From Paenibacillus roseus (GTDB lineage Bacteria > Bacillota > Bacilli > Paenibacillales > Paenibacillaceae), in contig NZ_JAELUP010000117.1 in NCBI RefSeq assembly GCF_016424485.1, positions 124,001 to 188,000 of the forward strand: a DNA stretch of 64,000 nt, read 5' to 3'. This document shows positions 47,309-54,591 of this stretch, piece by piece (position 1 is the first letter of the stretch; the number at the start of each line of letters is the position of its first letter). Both the position numbers and the translations under genes were made by a program. The notes under the pieces were generated by a model. The model did no database searches. It saw nothing but the letters and a program-made list of their open reading frames with translations, and was not told where the DNA came from.

Positions 47309-47545
47309 GCAGGTATCGCGAGGGACGGACAAGGCCGAGGGAACGCCATTTCCCTCCGTGCCAAAGCCGTAAGCTAACTTCGTAAGTTCTCCGTAACCAC
47401 CTCCGAGTTTAATTTCGTGTAAATCCGTAAGCAAGGTACTTTACCTACGATTCATTTAAAGGTTTGTAAATGGTTTTGTTTATAATAGTCGCGAAGTAAG
47501 GCGATTTTCCTTACTGAGCTAATGTTTCAATCTCGGTATTATTTA
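47309..47545. other. Non-coding stretch
   Basis: Holds a hairpin of GAGGGA and TCCCTC around 47,335-47,355, which may end the small-peptide transcript, and an AT-rich part with TATAAT at about 47,485. No ORF of note. Confidence 0.4.
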
Positions 47546-47638
47546 ATGGTTCTCGTTATAATGGCTCTTGTTATTATGGTTCTAGTTAGTGTGACGTTTG
47601 CCGTGTGACGTTTGCCGTGTGATATCCGCGTCACACGG
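47546..47638. repeat. Iteron-like direct repeats and palindrome
   Basis: Three 15-base units ATGGYTCTNGTTANN stand head to tail (47546-47590). Two exact 14-base units GTGTGACGTTTGCC follow (47589-47616), and then a perfect 8-bp stem CCGTGTGA...TCACACGG (47615-47638). They lie just past the 3' end of the winged-helix gene. The arrangement fits a replication origin or a regulatory array; the stem also can serve as terminator of the winged-helix gene. Confidence 0.7.
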
Positions 47639-47650
47639 TTATTTGCCGTA

Positions 47651-47995
47651 TCAAAATATCGATACCACAGCGTCAGTCCTCACCGTATACACTACGTTTG
47701 CCCACTGCTGCTCATCCGTCCGCTTCTGCTTCTCCGCGGTCACCAACGGCTCGCCCCGCCATCTGTACGAAAGCAGCGCTTTGACCCGTCTATTTGCCGT
47801 TTCCCGCGCCACGGCCAGCCCTTCCGCTATCGCCCACTGTGTCGGGTAGCAGCGACCGGTATGGTCCATGTACGAGGCGATAACCAGCAACGTTTGTAGT
47901 CGGTCGGCTCCGAGGTCGGCGATAAGGCCAGATCGGACGGCATCGGTGTAGAAACGGAGGAAAATACGGGATGAATCCGATTGCGGCGCGGTCAT
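47651..47995 (-). CDS. Winged-helix (HTH_36-like) protein, 114 aa
   Basis: The core LQTLLVIASYMDHTGRCYPTQWAIAEGLAVARETANRRVKALL is the typical first helix, Gly/Cys-Tyr-Pro turn and recognition helix of HTH_36, a domain of phage and plasmid replication organisers. Here it stands alone. Its gene lies next to iteron-like repeats, so it may be the origin-binding protein. The start region overlaps promoter P2 of the opposite strand. Confidence 0.65.
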   Translation of the reverse strand: MTAPQSDSSRIFLRFYTDAVRSGLIADLGADRLQTLLVIASYMDHTGRCYPTQWAIAEGLAVARETANRRVKALLSYRWRGEPLVTAEKQKRTDEQQWANVVYTVRTDAVVSIF

Positions 47996-48000
47996 GACAT

Positions 48001-48029
48001 TTGATTACGCCCCTTCCGTGTGGTAAAAT
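48001..48029 (+). promoter_or_regulatory. Extended -10 promoter P2
   Basis: TTGATT, 17 bases and TAAAAT with TGTGG before the -10. Sequence from TGGTAAAATTTAGA onward parallels P1. It drives the 29-aa ORF. Confidence 0.65.
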
Positions 48030-48091
48030 TTAGAAGCACTTGGCGCTAGGTTCCGCTGCACTCAGGTGGAACGGAAAGACGAGGATACCGG

Positions 48092-48181
48092 ATGAAACGA
48101 CGCCTGGCAAAGGTCAAGTTCGCCGATATACTCGCACTCCTACGGCTAGTTGTAGAGTGCATCCGATTGCTCCGTGAATAA
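48092..48181 (+). CDS. Small amphipathic basic peptide, 29 aa
   Basis: ATG behind GAGGATACCG, a modest ribosome site. The peptide (MKRRLAKVKFADILALLRL...) is a single amphipathic, strongly basic helix. The leader has a GTTCC...GGAAC stem. It is the second tiny ORF behind a P1-type promoter and probably related in function to the 37-aa one. Confidence 0.45.
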   Translation: MKRRLAKVKFADILALLRLVVECIRLLRE

Positions 48182-48482
48182 CGGGGCTTTTCGGCGTTTA
48201 AGGTACCTAGCGTGGCTGCGCTCTGTCACCGCGTGTTTTTGCGGCTATACTGTAATACACAAGATAATTTTCACGTTCGCACACTTTTCCGTAAATTTAT
48301 TTGGAATTGACGGGAAATTAGCGGCAGAAAGCTTCGGGAGGGGTTAGCGTAGGGAAACGGGTTGGATGCGTAAAATGACGCTGCTGGACGGGTTAAACGA
48401 GGGGTTAACTCGTACTTACGTGTAGCCGCGGCTGGCGAAAAGTGGTAAAATAGAGAAAAACGTAGAAGGGGCGATTTACGGT
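48182..48482. other. Non-coding stretch with regulatory block copy B
   Basis: Besides copy B (48,244-48,299) it has a third extended -10 (AGTGGTAAAAT, about 48,441-48,451) in front of the lipoprotein gene. No ORF of note. Confidence 0.45.
48244..48299. repeat. Regulatory block, copy B
   Basis: TATACTGTAATACACAAG, TTCGCACACTTTTCCG and AAATTTAT match copy A at 36,598-36,651 in order and spacing. On the minus strand it points into the 3' end of the 29-aa peptide gene, so it could produce an antisense RNA or serve as an operator for the same regulator. Confidence 0.55.
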
Positions 48483-48851
48483 TTGATTCGCAAACTTATT
48501 TTTGTACTTCTATCCACCGCGATAATTTCAGGTTGCGGGGGCGGCGCTGATAATCCGGCTCTAGCCATAGGGAGTTTCATGGCACACGTAAACAGTAATG
48601 AATTCAAACAAGCGAGGCAGTTTTTAACGTCGGATGCGAGTAGTATGTATAGTGACTCCGATTTGGAACGTTTCCGTAAATTTTTTAAAACCACGGAAAA
48701 TGGCGTTGCAATTAACGCTCCAGATGCTGTCGAAATTAAAGGAAACCTAGCTACGGGAGAAATCATTAGATACGAAGGTAAAGCAACGCAGAAGAAGATG
48801 AGAGTTAACCTTACAAAAAGCGGAGGGTGGAAAATCAGCAGCTTGCGGTAA
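48483..48851 (+). CDS. Small lipoprotein, DUF4878-like
   Basis: 122 residues. A signal peptide with lipobox (LLSTAIISGCGGG) indicates lipidation at Cys18. The rest resembles NTF2-like DUF4878 proteins: ALAIGSFMAHVNSNEFKQARQFLT, then a beta part ending VNLTKSGGWKISSL. TTG start. As the last gene at the phage's right end, on the plus strand with its own promoter and a strong terminator, it is a candidate lysogenic-conversion (moron) gene, for example for surface exclusion. Confidence 0.65.
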   Translation: MIRKLIFVLLSTAIISGCGGGADNPALAIGSFMAHVNSNEFKQARQFLTSDASSMYSDSDLERFRKFFKTTENGVAINAPDAVEIKGNLATGEIIRYEGKATQKKMRVNLTKSGGWKISSLR

Positions 48852-48861
48852 AAACAAAAAT

Positions 48862-48928
48862 AAAGCCCCGTACACTACCGTTAGATAACCGGTTTAATCC
48901 GGATCGTGACGGTAGTGTACGGGGCTTT
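48862..48928 (+). terminator. Long perfect terminator hairpin
   Basis: Twenty bases (AAAGCCCCGTACACTACCGT) pair perfectly with 48909-48928, around a loop that has its own CCGG-CCGG pair. It ends the lipoprotein transcript and shields the spo0A end from phage transcription. Confidence 0.85.
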
Positions 48929-49129
48929 GTATTGCGTAAATTACCATTTTACGTTAATATAGAGCAGTGCGCGATGCGCCGATAAACTACCGGAAAAATA
49001 CGATTCGATTTACCTTTAGTTTACCGTAGTTAACGTGAAATTATTCGTTGGAACGGTGACATTGCTTTGGCCGGTATTTCACCGTTTCAGTTACCGGAAA
49101 TGCACCGAGATATCAAGCCCCTAGCGGTC
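48929..49129. other. Phage-chromosome junction region (candidate att site)
   Basis: No ORF. The composition is phage-like (ACGTTA, CGTAAA words) almost up to the spo0A stop codon. CCGGTATTTCACCG and a related inverted TTACCGG at about 49,070-49,097 form an imperfect palindrome with direct-repeat arms (TACCGGAAA at about 48,990 and 49,092). This is the expected appearance of a recombinase binding region, and the core may include the last codons of spo0A. Confidence 0.5.
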
Positions 49130-49942
49130 TCACGACACCTTGTGCTCAATCCGCAACTTATCCGCAACCATCGCAATGAATTCACTGTTGGTCGGCTTTG
49201 ACTTGCTGATATTGATTGTGTAACCAAACAAATGCGAAATGCTGTCGATGTTGCCGCGCGTCCACGCGACCTCGATCGCATGACGGATGGCACGCTCAAC
49301 CCGAGAAGGCGTTGTTTTGAATTTTTCGGCGATGGCAGGATAGAGTGTTTTTGTAATCGCACCCAAAATTTCGATGTTGTTATACACCATTGTAATCGCC
49401 TCGCGTAAATACTGATAGCCTTTAATATGCGCCGGAACTCCAATCTCATGGATAATGCTTGTAATGTTTGCGTCCAGGTTTTTACCTTTGCCGAGTGGCA
49501 CTACATTGGATTTTATGCTTACTGCTGAGCCCGTGTAGGAAGATGAAGATGTTACGACAGAGTTTCCAACCAGTTGGCGAATACGATTGGCCAAAATCTC
49601 CATATCAAACGGTTTTAAAATGTAATAGGAAGCACCAAGCTGCACTGCTTTTTGTGTGATGTTTTCCTGACCGAAAGCAGTCAGCATAATAATTTTGGGC
49701 ATAGGGGACAAATTCATTTCCCGCAAACGCTCCAATACGCCAAGACCATCGAGGTGAGGCATGATAATGTCAAGAATCAATACATCCGGGGCCTTGCGGG
49801 ATTCTTCAAGGTGACGAAGAACTTCTTCACCGTTGTAAGCAACCCCGATTACTTCCATATCATGTTGCTCAGAAATGTACTCGGATAAAAGGTTCGTAAA
49901 CTCTCGGTTGTCATCTGCTAATAAAACTTCAACTTTTTGCAA
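49130..49942 (-). CDS. spo0A: Spo0A, master regulator of sporulation
   Basis: 270 residues, full length. The receiver domain has the acidic pocket Asp10-Asp11, the phosphorylation site Asp58 (VLILDIIMPHLDGLG), Thr88 and Lys110. The C-terminal effector domain carries the HTH (TPSRVERAIRHAIEVAW) and the family's end SEFIAMVADKLRIEHKVS. When phosphorylated by the phosphorelay it binds 0A boxes and turns on early sporulation genes. TTG start behind GGGAGG. The reading frame is intact although the prophage begins just past the stop codon. Confidence 0.98.
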   Translation of the reverse strand: MQKVEVLLADDNREFTNLLSEYISEQHDMEVIGVAYNGEEVLRHLEESRKAPDVLILDIIMPHLDGLGVLERLREMNLSPMPKIIMLTAFGQENITQKAVQLGASYYILKPFDMEILANRIRQLVGNSVVTSSSSYTGSAVSIKSNVVPLGKGKNLDANITSIIHEIGVPAHIKGYQYLREAITMVYNNIEILGAITKTLYPAIAEKFKTTPSRVERAIRHAIEVAWTRGNIDSISHLFGYTINISKSKPTNSEFIAMVADKLRIEHKVS

Positions 49943-50006
49943 TGTTCTGGTCCTCCCTTGATTTTGAATCTCCTTCTACTATGTAATTGTTTGTCTGTAT
50001 TAAACA

Positions 50007-50041
50007 TTTTCGACATCGACTTATAAAATCCTTCTGTCGAA
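50007..50041 (-). promoter_or_regulatory. SigH-type promoter and 0A boxes of spo0A
   Basis: On the minus strand AGGATTT (50032-50026), 13 bases and CGAAAA (50012-50007) fit the SigH pattern. TGTCGAA boxes occur at 50009-50015 and, inverted, at 50035-50041, with a third at 50120-50126. This matches the autoregulated sporulation promoter of spo0A known from Bacillus. Confidence 0.7.
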
Positions 50042-50124
50042 AATTATTTTTCTTTATTTTTTTTCGAAATTCCTTTATAATTAAGATTTTGTTACATCAA
50101 CCTTCATTTCTCGTAATGATTCGA

Positions 50125-50161
50125 CAAAAAAATCTTAAGGCGTTAGCTCGCCTTAAGATTT
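50125..50161 (-). terminator. Terminator of spoIVB
   Basis: AATCTTAAGGCG and CGCCTTAAGATT form a perfect 12-bp stem with a six-base loop, followed on the minus strand by TTTTTTTG. The spoIVB stop codon lies within the hairpin. Confidence 0.9.
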
Positions 50162-51462
50162 GGACTGGTCCTTTTCATTAGCACACCGGCATCTTGGAGC
50201 ATCCATTCAATAAAGCAGCCATAACCGGATGTAGGATCATTTACGAAAACATGAGTCACAGCCCCGACAAGTTTGCCATTTTGAATGATCGGGCTTCCCG
50301 ACATTCCTTGAACAATGCCGCCAGTATTCTCGATAAGACGTTTATCGGTAATTTTAATAACCATGCCTTTGGTTGCCGGAGAAGATTGTCTGGTGACATG
50401 AACAATGTCAATTTTGAATTTCTCGACTTTTTGCCCGCCAATAACAGTCAGAATTTCTGCCGGACCTTCCTTTACTTCTTCAGCAAAAGCAACTGGCAGC
50501 ATTTTGCTGTCGTATCCATGCGTGGGAGTGCTTTTCATTTTTCCAAAAATTCCAAAAGCCGTATTTTTCACGACATTGCCTAGGATTTTGCCTTCCTTTA
50601 AGAAGTGAGCTCTTTTCTCTCCCGGCTCGCCGTGCTGGCTCTTGTTAATTGAAGTCACACTTGATTGAAGCACTTGCCCATCCTCAACCTCGATTGCCAT
50701 CTGAGTATCCATATCTGTAATTACATGCCCTAGAGCGCCATATACCCCCTGCTCAGGTGCGTAAAACGTTAATGTTCCTACGCCCGCAGCAGAGTCGCGA
50801 ATATAAAGCCCCAGTCTCCAAGCCTGATCTTCTACATCGAAGGCAGGAGTGATTTTCTTTTCTACAATTTGACCGTTGCGTTTAATTGTTAACTGCAGTG
50901 GCTTCCCTGCGGTACCTGCCTGTTCAACGATGGATGCCACTTTGGCTACTTCATTAATATGTGTGCCGTCGATACGAACAATCAGATCACCTAGCTTGAC
51001 TTCGGCTGATTCACCTGGTGATTCTTTGGAATCTTTGGCTGTGAGGACCTGATGATGGCCAACAACCATAATACCTGCAGATTTAACTTTGACCCCAATC
51101 GTCTGTCCTCCCGGAATAACCTTCAGATCAGGAACAACATGAACCTTCACCGTTTTGAAAGGAATAGATCCAAACAGCTTCATCGTCATCTTGGTTTGTC
51201 CGCTTTGCAGCGGTTGAAGTGAAATCGGCTTGTTTAAATCTACATCAACGGTATTGCTTAATGAACCGTTCACGCGCATTACCTCAGGGTTAAAAGATAA
51301 TTTGGCATGCACCGGCATGTCGTAATTCAAATGCTTCTGCTGTCCGGAAAACAACCGAAGTTCACTTGGGATTGCAGCAAAATGCTGAAAAGGGGAGGAT
51401 ACACCGATCATGCACACGATGAGTGTGAGAATAAGACCGAACCATCGTTTACGATTATTCAA
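50143..51462 (-). CDS. spoIVB: SpoIVB serine peptidase (S55)
   Basis: 439 residues. An N-terminal signal anchor (WFGLILTLIVCMIGVSSPF), a PDZ domain at about 105-195 (VKLGDLIVRIDG) and the S55 peptidase: catalytic His in GALGHVITD, Ser in GMSGSPIIQNGK. It is secreted from the forespore and cleaves SpoIVFA, starting sigma-K activation in the mother cell. The order spoIVB-spo0A is conserved in spore-formers. TTG start behind GGGAGCG. Confidence 0.97.
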   Translation of the reverse strand: MNNRKRWFGLILTLIVCMIGVSSPFQHFAAIPSELRLFSGQQKHLNYDMPVHAKLSFNPEVMRVNGSLSNTVDVDLNKPISLQPLQSGQTKMTMKLFGSIPFKTVKVHVVPDLKVIPGGQTIGVKVKSAGIMVVGHHQVLTAKDSKESPGESAEVKLGDLIVRIDGTHINEVAKVASIVEQAGTAGKPLQLTIKRNGQIVEKKITPAFDVEDQAWRLGLYIRDSAAGVGTLTFYAPEQGVYGALGHVITDMDTQMAIEVEDGQVLQSSVTSINKSQHGEPGEKRAHFLKEGKILGNVVKNTAFGIFGKMKSTPTHGYDSKMLPVAFAEEVKEGPAEILTVIGGQKVEKFKIDIVHVTRQSSPATKGMVIKITDKRLIENTGGIVQGMSGSPIIQNGKLVGAVTHVFVNDPTSGYGCFIEWMLQDAGVLMKRTSPNLKAS

Positions 51463-51577
51463 TGCTTTTCACGCTCCCTAGGTCCATCATCTGACGGTTA
51501 TCGCCAATGGCGTACCTATAAGGTAACCGTGTCCCCTACCTTTTATGACTTATAAAACATTCCCTGTATGGTTTGAA

Positions 51578-53281
51578 TTACGCCCCTTTCTGACGATCCG
51601 CCAAGTCAAGCATTTCCTGAGCATGATGTCTTGTTTTTTCCGTTACTTCCACACCGCCTAACATTCTGGCAAGCTCTTCAATTCGGCTGCTTTGTTGAAG
51701 CGGTGTAACTGATGTAGCCGTTCTTTCATTAGCCACCTGCTTTTTAATTTCATAATGATGATCCGCCATACAAGCAACCTGAGGCAGATGCGTAATGGAG
51801 AACACCTGGCATTGCCGTGATAGATCAGACATCTTCTCAGCGATTGCTTGAGCCGCTCTCCCGCTAACGCCGGTATCCACTTCATCGAATATAAGTACAG
51901 GAACCTGATCAAGCTGGGCAAATATCGCTTTGAGAGCCAGCATAATTCGCGACATCTCGCCTCCGGACGCAATCTTGTTGAGTGGCTTTAACGGTTCCCC
52001 AGGGTTTGGCGAAATCATAAAGACTGCATCATCTATTCCTTGCGGGGACAATCGAAATGCTTGCTCGCCTTCGCGATGCTGATTCAGCTCAATTCGGAAT
52101 ATTGTCCGTTCCATATGAAGCTGCCGCAATTCGGCTTCAACAGCCTCGGACAGTCGGCCTGCAGCGTGACGGCGAAGATCAGACAGTAAAATCGCTAATT
52201 CCACAGCTTTATGTTGAAGGGTCATCTCCTCCTCACGCAGTCGCCCGAGATGTTCATCACGATTTTCGAGCTTGTCCACTTCATGCATAATTTTTTGGTG
52301 GTAGTGGATAATATCCGGAATGGTCTCGCCATATTTACGTTTTAATGTATGAATCAAATTAAGCCGTTCTTCAATCTGCTCCAATTGATCTGGGTTGGAA
52401 TCAATCTGATCACGGTAATTGCGAAGCTGGAATACGGCATCCTCCGCCTGGTAAAAGGCAGAACGAAGCTGTTCAAGCAAAGGGTCAAGCTCAGCGGGAT
52501 CGTAGGCTTGAATTTCCTCCAGCTTGTGAATAGCTCTGCTGATGGAATCAAGGCCGCCGCCGTTATATAGCAAGGAATATGCTTCGGATGCATAATCCAT
52601 TCTGCGCTCTGCATGAGTTAGTTTGCGTTTTTCCTCAACCAGTGATTCATCTTCACCAGACTTAAGGTTGGCTGACTGAATTTCCTCGATTTGAAATTTA
52701 TATAAATCAAGCATTTGGATATTTTGCCTTGCGTTTTCTTCCAGATCTCTGAGTTTCACACGCACCTGCTGGTAACGGCGGAATATCTGACGATACTGCG
52801 ACTTCTTTTCCATTAATGGGGTGCCTGCGTATATATCCAGCCATTGAAGATGCTGCTCAGGCTTAAGCAATGATTGATGCTCATGCTGGCCATGCAGGTT
52901 GACAAGATGCTCGCCGACTTCCCGAAGAATGGTCAAATTGACCATCTGCCCATTAATACGGCTGACGCTCTTGCCTTGAATGGACAATTCCCGCCTGATG
53001 ACAAGCAGTTCTTCATTGTTGCCATTAATGCCGTATTGGGACAACTTTCCCCACACCGGATGGCTAGGCGGCAAATCAAATATGGCTTCAATTTCAGCCC
53101 GGTCACAACCATGACGTATCATATCAGCCGCTCCGCGCGCGCCAATGACCAAACCCAAAGCATCGATTAAAATCGATTTCCCTGCTCCAGTCTCCCCCGT
53201 CAAAACATGAAAGCCTTTATTAAAGTGAATTACGGTGGATTCAATGACAGCCAAATTGCGAATAGACAGCTCTCGAAGCAT
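51578..53281 (-). CDS. recN: DNA repair ATPase RecN
   Basis: 567 residues, SMC-like. N-terminal Walker A GETGAGKSILIDAL, a central coiled coil (about 155-370), then the signature ASGGEMSRIMLALK and Walker B VLIFDEVDTGVSG near the end, followed by ITHLPQVA. RecN gathers broken ends early in double-strand break repair. It ends the operon that begins with the membrane protein at 53771 and argR. Confidence 0.97.
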   Translation of the reverse strand: MLRELSIRNLAVIESTVIHFNKGFHVLTGETGAGKSILIDALGLVIGARGAADMIRHGCDRAEIEAIFDLPPSHPVWGKLSQYGINGNNEELLVIRRELSIQGKSVSRINGQMVNLTILREVGEHLVNLHGQHEHQSLLKPEQHLQWLDIYAGTPLMEKKSQYRQIFRRYQQVRVKLRDLEENARQNIQMLDLYKFQIEEIQSANLKSGEDESLVEEKRKLTHAERRMDYASEAYSLLYNGGGLDSISRAIHKLEEIQAYDPAELDPLLEQLRSAFYQAEDAVFQLRNYRDQIDSNPDQLEQIEERLNLIHTLKRKYGETIPDIIHYHQKIMHEVDKLENRDEHLGRLREEEMTLQHKAVELAILLSDLRRHAAGRLSEAVEAELRQLHMERTIFRIELNQHREGEQAFRLSPQGIDDAVFMISPNPGEPLKPLNKIASGGEMSRIMLALKAIFAQLDQVPVLIFDEVDTGVSGRAAQAIAEKMSDLSRQCQVFSITHLPQVACMADHHYEIKKQVANERTATSVTPLQQSSRIEELARMLGGVEVTEKTRHHAQEMLDLADRQKGA

Positions 53282-53299
53282 ATTCGATTTACCTCCTCA

Positions 53300-53749
53300 T
53301 TAATTAAGCAATGACGTTAATCTTGTTACAATTTCCTCACTGTTCTGTTTGGTGCGGCAAATAATTAATATTGTGTCGTCGCCGCAAATCGTACCCATTA
53401 CTTCATTCCATTCCATGTTATCAAGAAGGGCACAAATCGTATTGGCCGTGCCTGGCAGACATTTCATAACAACCAGATTATCTGTAAAATCAATATGCAC
53501 ATAATGATCGAGCAGCGCGCGCCGCAACTTGTGAATCGGATTGTAGCGCTGTTCTGTCGGCAACGCATACCGATATCGGCCATCCTCCGTCTGCACCTTA
53601 ATCAGTTGCAGCTCCCGGATATCACGGGATACCGTTGCCTGTGTAACCTGAAGTCCGGCTTGACGCAGCGCTTCAACCAGGTCCTCTTGCGTTTCCACTA
53701 TGTCATTCGCAATAATTTCTCTAATCTTGATATGACGAATTCCTTTCAT
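53300..53749 (-). CDS. argR: Arginine repressor ArgR/AhrC
   Basis: 149 residues. N-terminal winged helix (KIREIIANDIVETQEDLVEALRQAGLQVTQATVSRDIRELQL) and C-terminal hexamer domain with the arginine-binding GTICGDDTILIICR. It represses biosynthesis and activates catabolism of arginine; in Bacilli it is often next to recN, as here (18 bases). ATG behind AGGAGG. Confidence 0.97.
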   Translation of the reverse strand: MKGIRHIKIREIIANDIVETQEDLVEALRQAGLQVTQATVSRDIRELQLIKVQTEDGRYRYALPTEQRYNPIHKLRRALLDHYVHIDFTDNLVVMKCLPGTANTICALLDNMEWNEVMGTICGDDTILIICRTKQNSEEIVTRLTSLLN

Positions 53750-53770
53750 AAAACCTCCTATGTTGTCCCA

Positions 53771-54244
53771 TTATGCCTCTTCAGCAATAGTAAATGAAAT
53801 TGTACGGATAGACCTGGCTTTCGTATCTACAAATAATATACCCTCGCAATATGGGACAAGCAGTGCAAAGACTAAAAATCTGTCTCTGACTGCAGAACCT
53901 GTCCATTCGACCGGCATACGTTCTCTGGCCGTCTTGACCACATAGGTTCTCCCGTCCTTCTCTGCGATGTAATCAATGTATACTCTGCTCTTCATCGGTT
54001 CGCCGTCAATGTCTATTGTAACAGGAACACGATGCTTCCCAGACTGTACCGCATATCCTTCATCCTCCAGAAGCTTGACGCACTCATCATCTCCGTCAAG
54101 TTCCTGGCCGCGGTGCAGCAGCAAAGGACGTTGTCTCACGATAGGACTGTGAAGCCAGCGGTAAAAGCCACGGTATATCCAAACCAGCAACAGAATACCG
54201 GCAACAATCATGATAAATAGGTCTCCGTATTTACCCAATTGCAC
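53771..54244 (-). CDS. Membrane-anchored conserved protein, 157 aa
   Basis: One N-terminal membrane helix (LFIMIVAGILLLVWIYRGFYRWL), then a cytoplasmic domain: ECVKLLEDEGYAVQSGKHRVPVTIDIDGE, YIDYIAEKDGRTYVVKTARE. The IDYIAEKDG-YVVK pattern resembles a degenerate restriction-endonuclease fold. I recall similar proteins beside argR in Paenibacillus; function unknown. First gene of the argR-recN unit. Confidence 0.6.
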   Translation of the reverse strand: MQLGKYGDLFIMIVAGILLLVWIYRGFYRWLHSPIVRQRPLLLHRGQELDGDDECVKLLEDEGYAVQSGKHRVPVTIDIDGEPMKSRVYIDYIAEKDGRTYVVKTARERMPVEWTGSAVRDRFLVFALLVPYCEGILFVDTKARSIRTISFTIAEEA

Positions 54245-54357
54245 CTATCCCTCCTGTCCTATATTACAGGTCATACCCATTAATTCGGCAGGAGGCTTCA
54301 TTATTCCTGTTCAGATGGCGAGGGATTCAATAGGGAAAGGAGTTCCTTTATAAGAAG

Positions 54358-54371
54358 CGAACGTTTGTTTG
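54358..54371 (-). promoter_or_regulatory. LexA-box candidate upstream of the argR-recN unit
   Basis: CGAACGTTTGTTTG fits CGAAC-N4-GTTYG. It lies 114 bases before the first gene on the minus strand, near a TTATAA. recN is an SOS gene in many bacteria, so damage control of this unit is plausible. The rest of the 54,245-54,591 gap contains the tlyA terminator and no gene. Confidence 0.4.
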
Positions 54372-54423
54372 CCTTACTAAGAACAGTTTACCAAAAAGTT
54401 TTTCAATTGGCTATATTAAAATG

Positions 54424-54481
54424 AAAAAAAGAGCGAACTTTTCAGCCGCTGTAAATCTGCAACTGAAAGCTCACTCTTTAT
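54424..54481 (-). terminator. Terminator after tlyA
   Basis: AAAGAGTGAGCTTTCAG pairs with CTGAAAAGTTCGCTCTTT with two mismatches, followed on the minus strand by TTTTTT. It closes the xse-isp-dxs-tlyA operon. Confidence 0.8.
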
Positions 54482-54591
54482 ACAGGCTCAAAATAGAAAA
54501 AGTCCAAAATCCTTTCGCACGCTGGCCTTCCATCTGCGCTTCATTCGGAATCCTGCTGTTCGCCACTCTCTTCATTCATACTTTGATAGAT

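Noticed and set aside
48862..48928. Terminal inverted repeats of an insertion sequence
   Set aside because: The arms are 27 bases apart with no transposase; position after a gene and the stem shape mark a terminator.
1..48930. tRNA genes in the phage
   Set aside because: I looked for cloverleaf arms and CCA ends in the gaps, in particular 4.7-5.3, 36.9-37.1 and 47.0-48.5 kb, and found none that fit.
1..48930. Integrase or excisionase gene within the window
   Set aside because: No tyrosine recombinase (R..HxxR..Y) or serine recombinase pattern is visible; it should lie left of the window.
49130..49942. spo0A broken by the prophage
   Set aside because: The frame is full length and ends with the family's normal C-terminus.
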